Source: DATGUN01 sp035301285
Lineage (GTDB): Bacteria > Bacillota > Bacilli > Bacillales > Amphibacillaceae
Assembly (NCBI GenBank): GCA_035301285.1
Contig: DATGUN010000025.1
Location: forward strand, 1 to 21,557
Length of the DNA stretch: 21,557 bases
Reading direction: 5' to 3'
The position numbers and the translations under genes were made by a program. This document shows positions 14,557-21,557 of this stretch, one piece after another. Every line of letters starts with the position of its first letter. The first letter of the stretch is position 1. Below the pieces are notes generated by a model. It ran no database searches, was not told where the DNA came from, and worked only from the letters and a program-made list of their open reading frames with translations.

Positions 14557-15449
14557 TGGCTGAGGTAACGACAAATGAACTAACGGATGAAATGTTGGAA
14601 AAACGCCGTAAGAAAGAACAGTCTTTGTTCAGAAAATTGACTAAAAATAAATTGGCTGCGTTCGGGCTGGTCATTATTTTACTTTTGACACTAACAGCTA
14701 TCTTTGCTCCTTTATTGGCGCCGTTCCACCCGAATAAGATGGATGTCACAAAGTCACTGTTGGGTGCTGGCGAAGAAGGACACCTTTTGGGGACTGACAA
14801 TTATGGCAGGGATATTCTGAGTCGGGTGATATATGGATCACGGATTTCACTGATAGTGGGTGTTTCGGCTGTTTTATTTGGGGCTGTTTTCGGAACACTG
14901 CTTGGTGTCCTTTCAGGTTATTTCGGTGGATTCATCGATTCTGTCATCATGCGTTTTATGGACGGACTTTTTGCCTTTCCGTTCATCCTGCTTGCCATTA
15001 CATTGATGACGGTACTTGGACAAGGATTGATCAACGTCATTATTGCCATCGGTGTTGCGAACATTCCAGGGTTTGCCAGGTTGGTACGTGGCCAAGTCCT
15101 GAGCGTGAAGGAGTCTGACTTCATAGAAGTAACCCGATCCCTAGGCGCGCGACATCGGCGAATTATTTTCCAGCATGTGTTACCCAATAGCATTGCCCCG
15201 TTGATTGTATACGGGACAATGAGTGTGGCTGGTGCGATTATCTCGGAAGCAGCGCTCAGTTTTTTGGGGCTGGGAATTCCACAGCCAACCGCATCATGGG
15301 GAAGTATGCTGAAAGACGGGAAAGACTTTCTGGTATTGAACCCACATATGGCTACTTTTTCGGGGTTGGCCATTTTGATTACTGTATTAGGCATCAATTT
15401 ATTCGGTGATGGGTTACGGGATGCCCTCGATCCGAAAATGAAAGTTTAA
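14556..15449 (+). CDS. dppC: peptide ABC transporter permease, DppC/OppC type
   Basis: The second channel subunit, 297 residues. The cytoplasmic N-terminus (1-33) is charged, and the first helix is at 35-55. The DppC marker LLGTDNYGRDILSRVIYGSR lies at 77-96. The docking loop is at about 184-216 (SDFIEVTRSLGARH, then HVLPNSIAPL), and SEAALSFLGLGI with PTASWG follows, as in the family. It starts on the A of the dppB stop (TAATG) with GGGAGGG just upstream, so the two permeases are coupled. The dppD gene begins 19 bases after its stop. Confidence 0.94.
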   Translation: MAEVTTNELTDEMLEKRRKKEQSLFRKLTKNKLAAFGLVIILLLTLTAIFAPLLAPFHPNKMDVTKSLLGAGEEGHLLGTDNYGRDILSRVIYGSRISLIVGVSAVLFGAVFGTLLGVLSGYFGGFIDSVIMRFMDGLFAFPFILLAITLMTVLGQGLINVIIAIGVANIPGFARLVRGQVLSVKESDFIEVTRSLGARHRRIIFQHVLPNSIAPLIVYGTMSVAGAIISEAALSFLGLGIPQPTASWGSMLKDGKDFLVLNPHMATFSGLAILITVLGINLFGDGLRDALDPKMKV

Positions 15450-15468
15450 TAGAAGGAGGCAGAAACCA

Positions 15469-16503
15469 TTGTCTGATCCATTATTGAAAGTAGACGATCT
15501 GAATGTCCAATTCCGATCTGGATCCATTGTGACGAAGGCGGTCAATGGAGTTGGTTTTTCCTTGAATAAAAAAGAAAATGTCGGAATCGTCGGAGAATCC
15601 GGTTCCGGAAAAAGTGTCACAGCGACTTCTTTATTGCGCTTGATACCGAGTCCACCCGGAGAAATCAGCGGTGGAAAAGTGATGTTTGAGGGCCAGGATT
15701 TATTGACTTTATCGAATAAGCAGATGAAGGATATTCGGGGGAATGAGATATCCATGATATTCCAGGATCCGTCGACAAGCTTGAATCCTGTCTATACAGT
15801 CGGAAATCAAATTATGGAATCCATCCGGACACACCAGTCGGTTTCCAAGAAGGAAGCAAAACAAAAAGCCATTGAAATGCTTGAGTTGGTCGGTATTCCA
15901 TCTGCAAAGGAACGGATCGATATGTATCCACATGAATTTTCCGGGGGAATGCGCCAGCGCGTTATGATTGCCATTGCACTTGCTTGCAATCCAAAGCTTC
16001 TGATTGCTGATGAGCCGACAACTGCGCTGGATGTGACGATGCAGGCTCAAATACTTGATCTTATGAAAAAATTACAGGATACCATCGATATGTCGATTAT
16101 CATGATTACACATGATCTTGGGGTTGTTTGGGAAATGTGCGATAAAGTACTCGTGATGTATGCAGGTGAAATCATCGAGTCCGGGACAGTCGAAGCGGTC
16201 CATGATCAACCACTTCATCCATACACATGGGGGTTGTTGGATTCACAGATTACAAGAAATGTCGACCATGATGCAGAGTTATCGACCATTCCGGGTAGTC
16301 CCCCTGATTTAAGCAAGAACATTCAAGGTTGTCCGTTCGCATCGAGGTGCCCCTATGCCCAAGATATTTGTATCAATAAAAAACCTGAAAGTATCGAAGT
16401 GGAGGAAGGGCATTTTGTTTCTTGCCATTTCCAGACGAAGGAAAATCACTTGACCAGAAAGGAGAAGCCGTCCCATGACAGAACCTCTGTTGAAAATAAA
16501 TAA
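15469..16503 (+). CDS. dppD: peptide ABC transporter ATPase, DppD/OppD type
   Basis: A 344-residue cytoplasmic ATPase. Walker A is GESGSGKS (42-49), the Q-loop is Gln99, the signature is FSGGMRQR (157-164), Walker B is LLIADEP (177-183) and the switch His is H215 (ITHDLG). The C-terminal oligopeptide-transporter extension carries Cys288, Cys294, Cys301 and Cys319 (CPFASRCPYAQDIC, then SCH), the four-Cys pattern known to hold an iron-sulfur cluster in Dpp/Opp ATPases. TTG 15469 is the start, with AAGGAGG (15453-15459) nine bases before it; no better start is in frame. Its 3' end overlaps dppF by 29 bases. It pairs with DppF to drive import. Confidence 0.94.
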   Translation: MSDPLLKVDDLNVQFRSGSIVTKAVNGVGFSLNKKENVGIVGESGSGKSVTATSLLRLIPSPPGEISGGKVMFEGQDLLTLSNKQMKDIRGNEISMIFQDPSTSLNPVYTVGNQIMESIRTHQSVSKKEAKQKAIEMLELVGIPSAKERIDMYPHEFSGGMRQRVMIAIALACNPKLLIADEPTTALDVTMQAQILDLMKKLQDTIDMSIIMITHDLGVVWEMCDKVLVMYAGEIIESGTVEAVHDQPLHPYTWGLLDSQITRNVDHDAELSTIPGSPPDLSKNIQGCPFASRCPYAQDICINKKPESIEVEEGHFVSCHFQTKENHLTRKEKPSHDRTSVENK

Positions 16504-17455
16504 CTTGAAGAAACACTTTCCGATCAAGAATTCCGTCCCGTTTAAAAAATCAAGACAAAGTGTCAAAGCTGTCGACGGATTGGACTTTGTCGTCTATCCG
16601 GGTGAAACGTTCGGTGTCGTGGGAGAATCTGGTTGTGGGAAGTCCACTATGGCTAGGTTGATCAATCAATTAATCCGTCCATCAGGTGGCCATGTGTTGT
16701 TTAAAGGCGATAATCTTGTCGGGATGAATTCCGAACAACTCCGAACAACAAGAAAATCGATCCAAATGGTGTTCCAAGATCCGTTTGCCTCGCTCGATCC
16801 CCGGAAAACAGTGGGTGAATTGATTGCAGAGCCTTTGGTCATCCATAAGGTCGGTGATAAACATTCAAGGCAGCGGCGGGTAAAAGAATTGCTGGAAGTG
16901 GTCGGGCTTGAAAGTCATCATGCGGAAAGACTGCCACATGAATTTTCGGGGGGACAGCGTCAACGTGTCAATATCGCGCGGACGTTGGCACTCAATCCAG
17001 AAGTCGTCATTTGTGATGAGCCTGTCTCTGCTTTGGATGTATCTGTTCAAGCCCAGGTAATCAATCTGTTGAAAAAGTTACAGCGTCAGTTTGACTTGAC
17101 GTATATCTTCATCTCACACGACTTGAATGTCGTTCGGTATATGTGTGACCGGATTGCGGTCATGTATTTAGGAAAAATTGTTGAAATGGGAACATATGAA
17201 GAAATCTATGATCATCCTAAGCACCCATATACACAGGCATTACTTTCGGCAATACCGAAAGAAAGCCCGGATGAGAAAAAAGAACAGATTATATTGAAAG
17301 GCTCTGTTCCAAGTCCCATCAATCCACCGTCAGGGTGTCCATTCCATGAGCGCTGTCCTTTTGCAATGGACATGTGCAAAACCAACACTCCTGATCTGCA
17401 GGATGTGGGTGGAGGCCATATTGCATCATGTCATTTATTAGATCAAAACAACTAG
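16475..17455 (+). CDS. dppF: peptide ABC transporter ATPase, DppF/OppF type
   Basis: A 326-residue ATPase and partner of DppD. Walker A is GESGCGKS (50-57), the Q-loop is Gln101, the signature is FSGGQRQR (157-164), Walker B is VVICDEP (177-183) and the switch His is H215 (ISHDLN). The same four-Cys C-terminal pattern appears at 288, 294, 301 and 319 (CPFHERCPFAMDMC, then SCH). ATG 16475 lies inside the end of dppD, with AAAGGAG (16458-16464) upstream, so the two ATPases are coupled. A DUF1177 gene follows after 12 bases without a terminator, linking transport to the enzyme genes. Confidence 0.94.
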   Translation: MTEPLLKINNLKKHFPIKNSVPFKKSRQSVKAVDGLDFVVYPGETFGVVGESGCGKSTMARLINQLIRPSGGHVLFKGDNLVGMNSEQLRTTRKSIQMVFQDPFASLDPRKTVGELIAEPLVIHKVGDKHSRQRRVKELLEVVGLESHHAERLPHEFSGGQRQRVNIARTLALNPEVVICDEPVSALDVSVQAQVINLLKKLQRQFDLTYIFISHDLNVVRYMCDRIAVMYLGKIVEMGTYEEIYDHPKHPYTQALLSAIPKESPDEKKEQIILKGSVPSPINPPSGCPFHERCPFAMDMCKTNTPDLQDVGGGHIASCHLLDQNN

Positions 17456-17467
17456 GAGGAATATGAG

Positions 17468-18418
17468 ATGTCATTCAAATATGTTATGGATGTTTATGAA
17501 TTGCTTGATAGCTATCATGTTACAGGAGCGGAGGTCAAAGATTATTTGGACCCTTTGGCTACCGATGCTGATATACAAGTGCAAACCGTTGAAGGTGACC
17601 AAGGCTCGACTGATTTCATCAAAGTGACCATACAAGGAGAAAACGGAAAATCAAAAGGCGGTGATGCACCGACATTAGGTATTGTCGGCAGGCTGGGTGG
17701 TATTGGAGCGCGTCCTGAAATGAAAGGATTTGTTTCGGACGGTGACGGAGCCTTGTCTTGCATTTCAGCGGCAGCGAAGTTATTGGATATGACTGGAAAA
17801 GGTGATCGGTTGAACGGCGATGTCATCTTGACAACCCATATTTGCCCGACAGCACCGACATTGCCACATGACCCGGTCCCGTTCATGAATTCTCCAGTCG
17901 ATATTTTGACGATGAATCAGTATGAAGTGACCGAAGAAATGGATGCCATCCTGTCGATTGATACAACCAAAGGTAACATGATCATCAATCATAAAGGGTT
18001 TGCGATTACACCGACAGTAAAGGAAGGCTATATCCTTAAAGTAAGCAACGATCTGTTACATATCTATACACAATCTGCAGGTATCTTGCCTGTAACGATG
18101 CCGATCACGACACAGGATATCACGCCTTACGGTAATGATGTCCATCATGTGAACAGTATCCTTCAGCCTGCCGTTGCGACAGCCAGCCCTGTAGTTGGTG
18201 TTGCGATAACCGCTCAGTCGACTGTTGCTGGATGTGCGACAGGAGGGACACATCTTGACAGTGTGGAAAGTGTTGTTCGTTTTGTCATTGAGGTTGCAAA
18301 ATATTATGGCGAACATAAATGTGAGTTTTTCAATGGAGATGAATTCAATCATTTGGAGAATCTATATGGCAAGATGACGAAATTGCAAACACCTGGAAAC
18401 AAAGGAGTATTGAAATGA
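17468..18418 (+). CDS. DUF1177 family protein
   Basis: A 316-residue protein of the uncharacterised DUF1177 family. It is recognised by the early helix YVMDVYELLDSYHVTGAEV, the central SDGDGALSCISAAAKLLDM (90-108), THICPTAPTLPHDPVPFM (123-140) and the late GCATGGTHLDSVESVVRF (255-272). No signal peptide is present, so it is probably cytoplasmic. The His/Asp-rich conserved patches (D91, D93, H124, H134, D165, H226, H262, D264) and the DGDGALS layout are reminiscent of zinc peptidases of the M20/M28/M42 kind; this is my inference, not a family fact. It sits between the peptide importer and an M20 peptidase, overlapping the latter (ATGA), so it should work on the imported compound. AGGAGGA precedes ATG 17468. 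Confidence 0.85.
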   Translation: MSFKYVMDVYELLDSYHVTGAEVKDYLDPLATDADIQVQTVEGDQGSTDFIKVTIQGENGKSKGGDAPTLGIVGRLGGIGARPEMKGFVSDGDGALSCISAAAKLLDMTGKGDRLNGDVILTTHICPTAPTLPHDPVPFMNSPVDILTMNQYEVTEEMDAILSIDTTKGNMIINHKGFAITPTVKEGYILKVSNDLLHIYTQSAGILPVTMPITTQDITPYGNDVHHVNSILQPAVATASPVVGVAITAQSTVAGCATGGTHLDSVESVVRFVIEVAKYYGEHKCEFFNGDEFNHLENLYGKMTKLQTPGNKGVLK

Positions 18419-19689
18419 TGCCACAAAACAAAACAGAACTGAAAACCATGCTGACGGAAGAAGTGGAAAAACGGCGTGAAGAGCTGATTGACTTATGCGG
18501 TTCATTAATCAAGATCCCCAGTGAAAATCCACCGGGGGATTCTACTGAAATAAGTGAATTCATCACCGATTACCTCAAAGAAAGCGGGTTGGATGTCACA
18601 TGGCATGAGTCCAATGAAAAGATGTACAATCTTATTTCCGAAAATGGCGATGGAAACGGAAAACATTTGATTTACTGTGGGCATACCGATGTGGTACCTG
18701 CGGGTGATCGTTCCAAATGGGACTTTGATCCATTTTCAGGGGAAGTGAAGGATGGCTGGATGCTTGGACGAGGGGCCAGTGATATGAAAGCAGGCCTTTC
18801 CGGCATCATTTTCGCCCATGCCTTATTGAAACGACTGGATGTTGATTTGCCGGGTAAATTGTCTCTTGCCATCGTACCCGATGAAGAAACAGGTGGAGAG
18901 TATGGTGTCCCATGGCTGTTGGAAAACGACGTGATCACTGGTGACGGGTGTTTGATAGCCGAACCATCATCTCCACTGAACCCGACGATTGGACAGAAAG
19001 GGTCTTATTGGTTTGAATTGGAAGTATTCGGGACACCGGGCCATGGCAGTCTTTCACCGATTGAAGGGGAAAATGCGATCACCAATACGGTGAAGGCCAT
19101 CCAAGAAATCCAGTCCTTATGGGATATCGATATTGATATTCCACAGGATGTGCAGTCTTTGATTGATATTTCGAAACGTTACTTACGGGAAGTTGAAACA
19201 GATCGTGCGAAATTTCAACCTGTCTTTGATCATATCACGGTCAATGTCGGAACCATCCAAGGAGGAACCTCGTCGAATGTGATTCCTGAAAGCTGCAAGG
19301 TGAAAGTGGATTGCCGTTTGCCCTTTGGTGTAAAACAAGATGATGTAACAAACATACTGACCGAAAAATTGGATGCACTTGATATCCGTTATAATATCAG
19401 GCAATTTGGATTCAAGAGCAATGCCAATTATACAGATGCCGATGATCCGGTATGCCAGGCGATTGTTGATAATATTTCGTTTGTGACAGGAAAAGAAGCA
19501 TATGGCGTTATGCAATGGGCAAGCAGTGATGCACGGCATTTCAGGAATCATGATATTCCAGTGCTTCAATATGGTCCGGCTTACTTACCGACCATACATG
19601 GTTATAACGAGCGTGTACCTGCTGAACAGATCATAACGTGTGCAAAGGTATATCTTTGTGCTGTGATTGATTACCTTTATGATGAATAA
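18415..19689 (+). CDS. M20 family metallopeptidase (ArgE/DapE/CPG2-like)
   Basis: A 424-residue cytoplasmic two-zinc hydrolase. Numbered from ATG 18415, the first metal ligands are H90 and D92 (YCGHTDVVP), and the bridging Asp is D123 (GASDMKAG). The general base is E157 and the next ligand E158 (PDEETGG); a further ligand is E183 (IAEPSSP), and the last is H395 (PTIHGYNE). The lid domain (about 195-310) carries GTPGHGSLSP with His210, which acts across the dimer in this family. Members deacylate N-acyl amino acids or cut dipeptides; which of these applies cannot be told. ATG 18415 overlaps the DUF1177 stop, and GGAG lies seven bases before it; ATG 18418 is an alternative. It ends the dpp operon. 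Confidence 0.92.
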   Translation: MMPQNKTELKTMLTEEVEKRREELIDLCGSLIKIPSENPPGDSTEISEFITDYLKESGLDVTWHESNEKMYNLISENGDGNGKHLIYCGHTDVVPAGDRSKWDFDPFSGEVKDGWMLGRGASDMKAGLSGIIFAHALLKRLDVDLPGKLSLAIVPDEETGGEYGVPWLLENDVITGDGCLIAEPSSPLNPTIGQKGSYWFELEVFGTPGHGSLSPIEGENAITNTVKAIQEIQSLWDIDIDIPQDVQSLIDISKRYLREVETDRAKFQPVFDHITVNVGTIQGGTSSNVIPESCKVKVDCRLPFGVKQDDVTNILTEKLDALDIRYNIRQFGFKSNANYTDADDPVCQAIVDNISFVTGKEAYGVMQWASSDARHFRNHDIPVLQYGPAYLPTIHGYNERVPAEQIITCAKVYLCAVIDYLYDE

Positions 19690-19700
19690 TGTTTCAAGTT

Positions 19701-19709
19701 TGATATAAT
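19701..19709 (+). promoter_or_regulatory. extended -10 promoter for the IclR gene
   Basis: TGATATAAT gives a perfect TATAAT (19704-19709) with the extended -10 TG one base upstream, which can act with a weak -35. It begins 12 bases after the M20 stop and about 80 bases before the regulator start, so the regulator can be made independently of the dpp operon. Confidence 0.65.
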
Positions 19710-19746
19710 GGTGTAACAAAATTCTATTAGTTGAAATGTTATCTAG

Positions 19747-19758
19747 GAATACGTATTC
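19747..19758. promoter_or_regulatory. 12-bp perfect palindrome, possible IclR autoregulatory operator
   Basis: GAATACGTATTC lies between the predicted IclR promoter (start near 19716) and the start codon. A dyad in the leader just before a regulator gene is a common autoregulation site. I found no second exact copy in the divergent 13248-13590 region, so it is unclear whether the same protein controls both. Confidence 0.45.
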
Positions 19759-19790
19759 TTGCATTAAAAAGGGGAAAAGATGGGGATGTT

Positions 19791-20555
19791 ATGTTAAAGA
19801 CCTTAAATCTGGCCATAGAGGTATTGCAGATGTTTACAAAAAAGAAACCCGAATGGGGCGGCAGGGAACTCGCAAATGAGTTGGGAATTAATCACACTAA
19901 AATCTATCGGATATTGGAAACACTTGATAATAATAATTTCCTTTCAAAAGATCCGAATACAAAAAGGTATTCTTTGGGATTAGCGGTATGGGAACTTGGC
20001 ATGGTCATGTATGATGGACTGAATGTAAAGGAATTGATAAGGCCGATTTTGGATGAGTTATGTGACGAAACGGGCGAATCGGTTTTTTTGACCATACTGG
20101 ACCAGGAGGAAGCCGTCACCCTAGAAGCCGTTGAACCGACCAATAAGGTAAAATTTTCGGTGTCGACAGGAAGCAGAGCTCCCCTATATGTGGGAGCTTC
20201 TTACCGGTCGATTCTGGCATATATGCCGCAAGCATCGATCGATCGTATTTTAGATCCGAAAAAACTGAAACAATATACAGGCAATACGATGGCAGATGCG
20301 GATAAACTTCAATCAGAGTTGCATACCATCCGAAATCAGGGATGGGCCATCAGTCAAGGGGAGTATACGGAAGATGTGATAGCTATTGCCGTTCCATTAT
20401 TTGACCGTCATAGAATCATAGGCTCTATCACCGTTTCGGGTCCCGTTTACCGGATGACTGATGAAAAAGTCGATTTGTATCTACCATTGCTTAAACGAGC
20501 GAGTGATGAAATCGCGGATATTATAAAACGCTATCAATTGACATTGGTTGTGTGA
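19791..20555 (+). CDS. IclR family transcriptional regulator
   Basis: 254 residues, the usual IclR length. Residues 1-65 form the winged helix-turn-helix (TLNLAIEVLQMF, then ELANELGINHTKIYRILETL and the wing KRYSLGLAVWELG). Residues about 75-250 form the effector-binding domain, with ESVFLTILDQEEAVTLEAVE, GSRAPLYVGASYRSILAYM, a long helix and QGWAISQGEYTEDVIAIAVP. IclR proteins sense small aromatic or organic acids or amino acid derivatives and mostly control neighbouring catabolic genes; here the likely targets are the dpp operon and the opposing amidohydrolase operon. ATG 19791 is chosen because it gives the standard N-terminus; a longer TTG reading at 19731 has no ribosome site, though the GGGGA before 19791 is also only fair, with a four-base gap. 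It has its own promoter. Confidence 0.93.
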   Translation: MLKTLNLAIEVLQMFTKKKPEWGGRELANELGINHTKIYRILETLDNNNFLSKDPNTKRYSLGLAVWELGMVMYDGLNVKELIRPILDELCDETGESVFLTILDQEEAVTLEAVEPTNKVKFSVSTGSRAPLYVGASYRSILAYMPQASIDRILDPKKLKQYTGNTMADADKLQSELHTIRNQGWAISQGEYTEDVIAIAVPLFDRHRIIGSITVSGPVYRMTDEKVDLYLPLLKRASDEIADIIKRYQLTLVV

Positions 20556-20616
20556 AAAGACCAGCAGCTAACGTATTGTGAAACCATCGCATGAATGTTT
20601 GACCAAGGAGGATGAC

Positions 20617-21555
20617 ATGATTAACATCGAAAATTATATAGAAACCGCCAAGTCAGTGTTTCAACAGAACTTGCATATCTCGGATGACGAACATATATTA
20701 ATCGTAACAGACCCAGAGCTTTTGGAAATAGCCGATATTTTTTATCATGCTGGGGTTGACATTGGAAATGAAACGGTTCTGATGAAAATGAAAACACGTA
20801 CGAAGTCAGGGGAAGAGCCACCAAAAAGTATTGCGGAAGCGATGAAACATGCCGATGTGGCACTTTGCATCACAAAACACTCCCTCACACATACACAGGC
20901 GAAAAAGCAGGCATCAGCGGTTGGAACACGTGTTGCGACCATGCCCGGTGTCACATTTGACATGCTTAATGAAGGCGCCATTTCCGCGGATTACAGTGAC
21001 GTGGAAAAATTGACTGCAGTGTATTGCGATATATTGCAGAAAGGAACCCAATGCACGATTACAAAAGGGGATACCGCTTTGACGTTTTCAATCGATGGAC
21101 GTGACAGTATATCCAGCACCGGTGTTTTTTCAAATCCAGGTGATTCCGGAAATCTGCCATCCGGCGAAGGCTATATTGCACCGCTGGAAAATTCGGCAAA
21201 TGGATCGATTTTGGTGGATGGTTCGATAGCTGGTTTGGGTGTGATCGATGAGCCAATCGTATTGACCCTTGAACATGGGCGACTGGTCGATGCAACCGGT
21301 GAAATGGGAAAACAATTGCTCGATGTACTCGGTGATGGAGAAGGTCGGACCATTGCTGAATTTGGAATCGGCACAAATAAAAAAGCGCGTTTGACCGGTA
21401 ATGTACTGGAAGATGAAAAAGTATACGGCACCGTCCATATTGCCTTTGGGAGCAATAAACCATTCGGCGGTGTAACCGATGCAGGTGTTCACATCGACTG
21501 TGTCATCAAAGATCCCGTGGTACATATCGATGGTAAGCAAATATTTTTTGATTGA
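20617..21555 (+). CDS. M29/NicX-like metal-dependent aminopeptidase-family protein
   Basis: 312 residues, of the leucyl aminopeptidase (aminopeptidase T, COG2309) group, which also includes the ring-opening NicX-type dioxygenases. The N-terminal half (1-145) is an alpha/beta domain (HILIVTDPELLEIADIFYHA). The C-terminal half carries the metal-site motifs: E184 in GNLPSGEGYIAP, E248 in AEFGIGTN, H274 in VHIAFGSN, and H292/D294 in VHIDCV. It could be a peptidase or a ring-cleaving enzyme; the peptide-importer context favours a peptidase or amidase. ATG 20617 is chosen because AAGGAGGA lies directly upstream; a longer reading from 20578 lacks a ribosome site. It lies 61 bases after the IclR gene and probably shares its transcript. 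Only two bases of window follow, so further operon genes may exist. Confidence 0.88.
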   Translation: MINIENYIETAKSVFQQNLHISDDEHILIVTDPELLEIADIFYHAGVDIGNETVLMKMKTRTKSGEEPPKSIAEAMKHADVALCITKHSLTHTQAKKQASAVGTRVATMPGVTFDMLNEGAISADYSDVEKLTAVYCDILQKGTQCTITKGDTALTFSIDGRDSISSTGVFSNPGDSGNLPSGEGYIAPLENSANGSILVDGSIAGLGVIDEPIVLTLEHGRLVDATGEMGKQLLDVLGDGEGRTIAEFGIGTNKKARLTGNVLEDEKVYGTVHIAFGSNKPFGGVTDAGVHIDCVIKDPVVHIDGKQIFFD

Positions 21556-21557
21556 TT

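Noticed and set aside
14918..15397. 159-residue - strand frame opposite dppC
   Set aside because: Complement of a well-supported permease with no family features; a shadow frame.
19731..19790. longer N-terminus for the IclR protein from TTG 19731
   Set aside because: No ribosome site, and it adds 20 residues not expected before the HTH domain; it would also put the leader palindrome inside the gene.

Overview
The window looks like a piece of chromosome from a Gram-positive, moderately halophilic or halotolerant member of the Bacillaceae. This rests on strong AGGAGG-type ribosome binding sites, several TTG/GTG starts, lipobox lipoproteins, a perfect CcpA cre box, very acidic exported proteins (the GHL10 hydrolase and both substrate-binding proteins), a FIMAH domain and moderate GC. 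The genus cannot be fixed from sequence alone. No rRNA, tRNA, CRISPR array, IS element or phage gene is visible.

Left region (about 1-8400, all + strand): amino-sugar and cell-wall sugar turnover. A secreted FIMAH-GHL10-Fn3 glycoside hydrolase (YngK-like) ends at a clear terminator (2040-2067). A sigma-A promoter overlapped by a perfect cre box (2248-2284) then drives a GH3 beta-N-acetylglucosaminidase (NagZ type, no signal peptide), a sugar ABC importer (lipoprotein and two permeases, no ATPase gene) and probably a tandem-GNAT acetyltransferase. The simplest reading is that a GlcNAc- or MurNAc-containing oligosaccharide is imported and cut in the cytoplasm, under glucose repression.

Middle region (about 8500-13250, all - strand): read in the direction of transcription, a family-5 peptide-binding lipoprotein, an internal terminator, two tandem paralogous amidohydrolases (the first has lost the HxH metal motif) and an AroM-family protein of the Asp/Glu/hydantoin racemase superfamily. 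The last three are translationally coupled by overlaps.

Right region (about 13590-21557, + strand), divergent from the middle region across a 343-bp control region: dppB-dppC-dppD-dppF-type permeases and ATPases, a DUF1177 protein, an M20 metallopeptidase, an IclR regulator with its own extended -10 promoter and a perfect palindrome, and an M29/NicX-like metal-dependent aminopeptidase-type protein.

The middle and right regions together read as one peptide-like-substrate uptake and breakdown island. The binding protein is encoded on one arm and its permeases and ATPases on the other. The hydrolases (M20, M29-like, amidohydrolase pair, DUF1177) and a possible racemase (AroM) are split between the arms, with IclR as the likely local regulator. 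The substrate is unknown. The enzyme mix suggests an unusual peptide, acyl-amino acid or cyclic amide, rather than general peptide nutrition. This is the best candidate for an undescribed system in the window.
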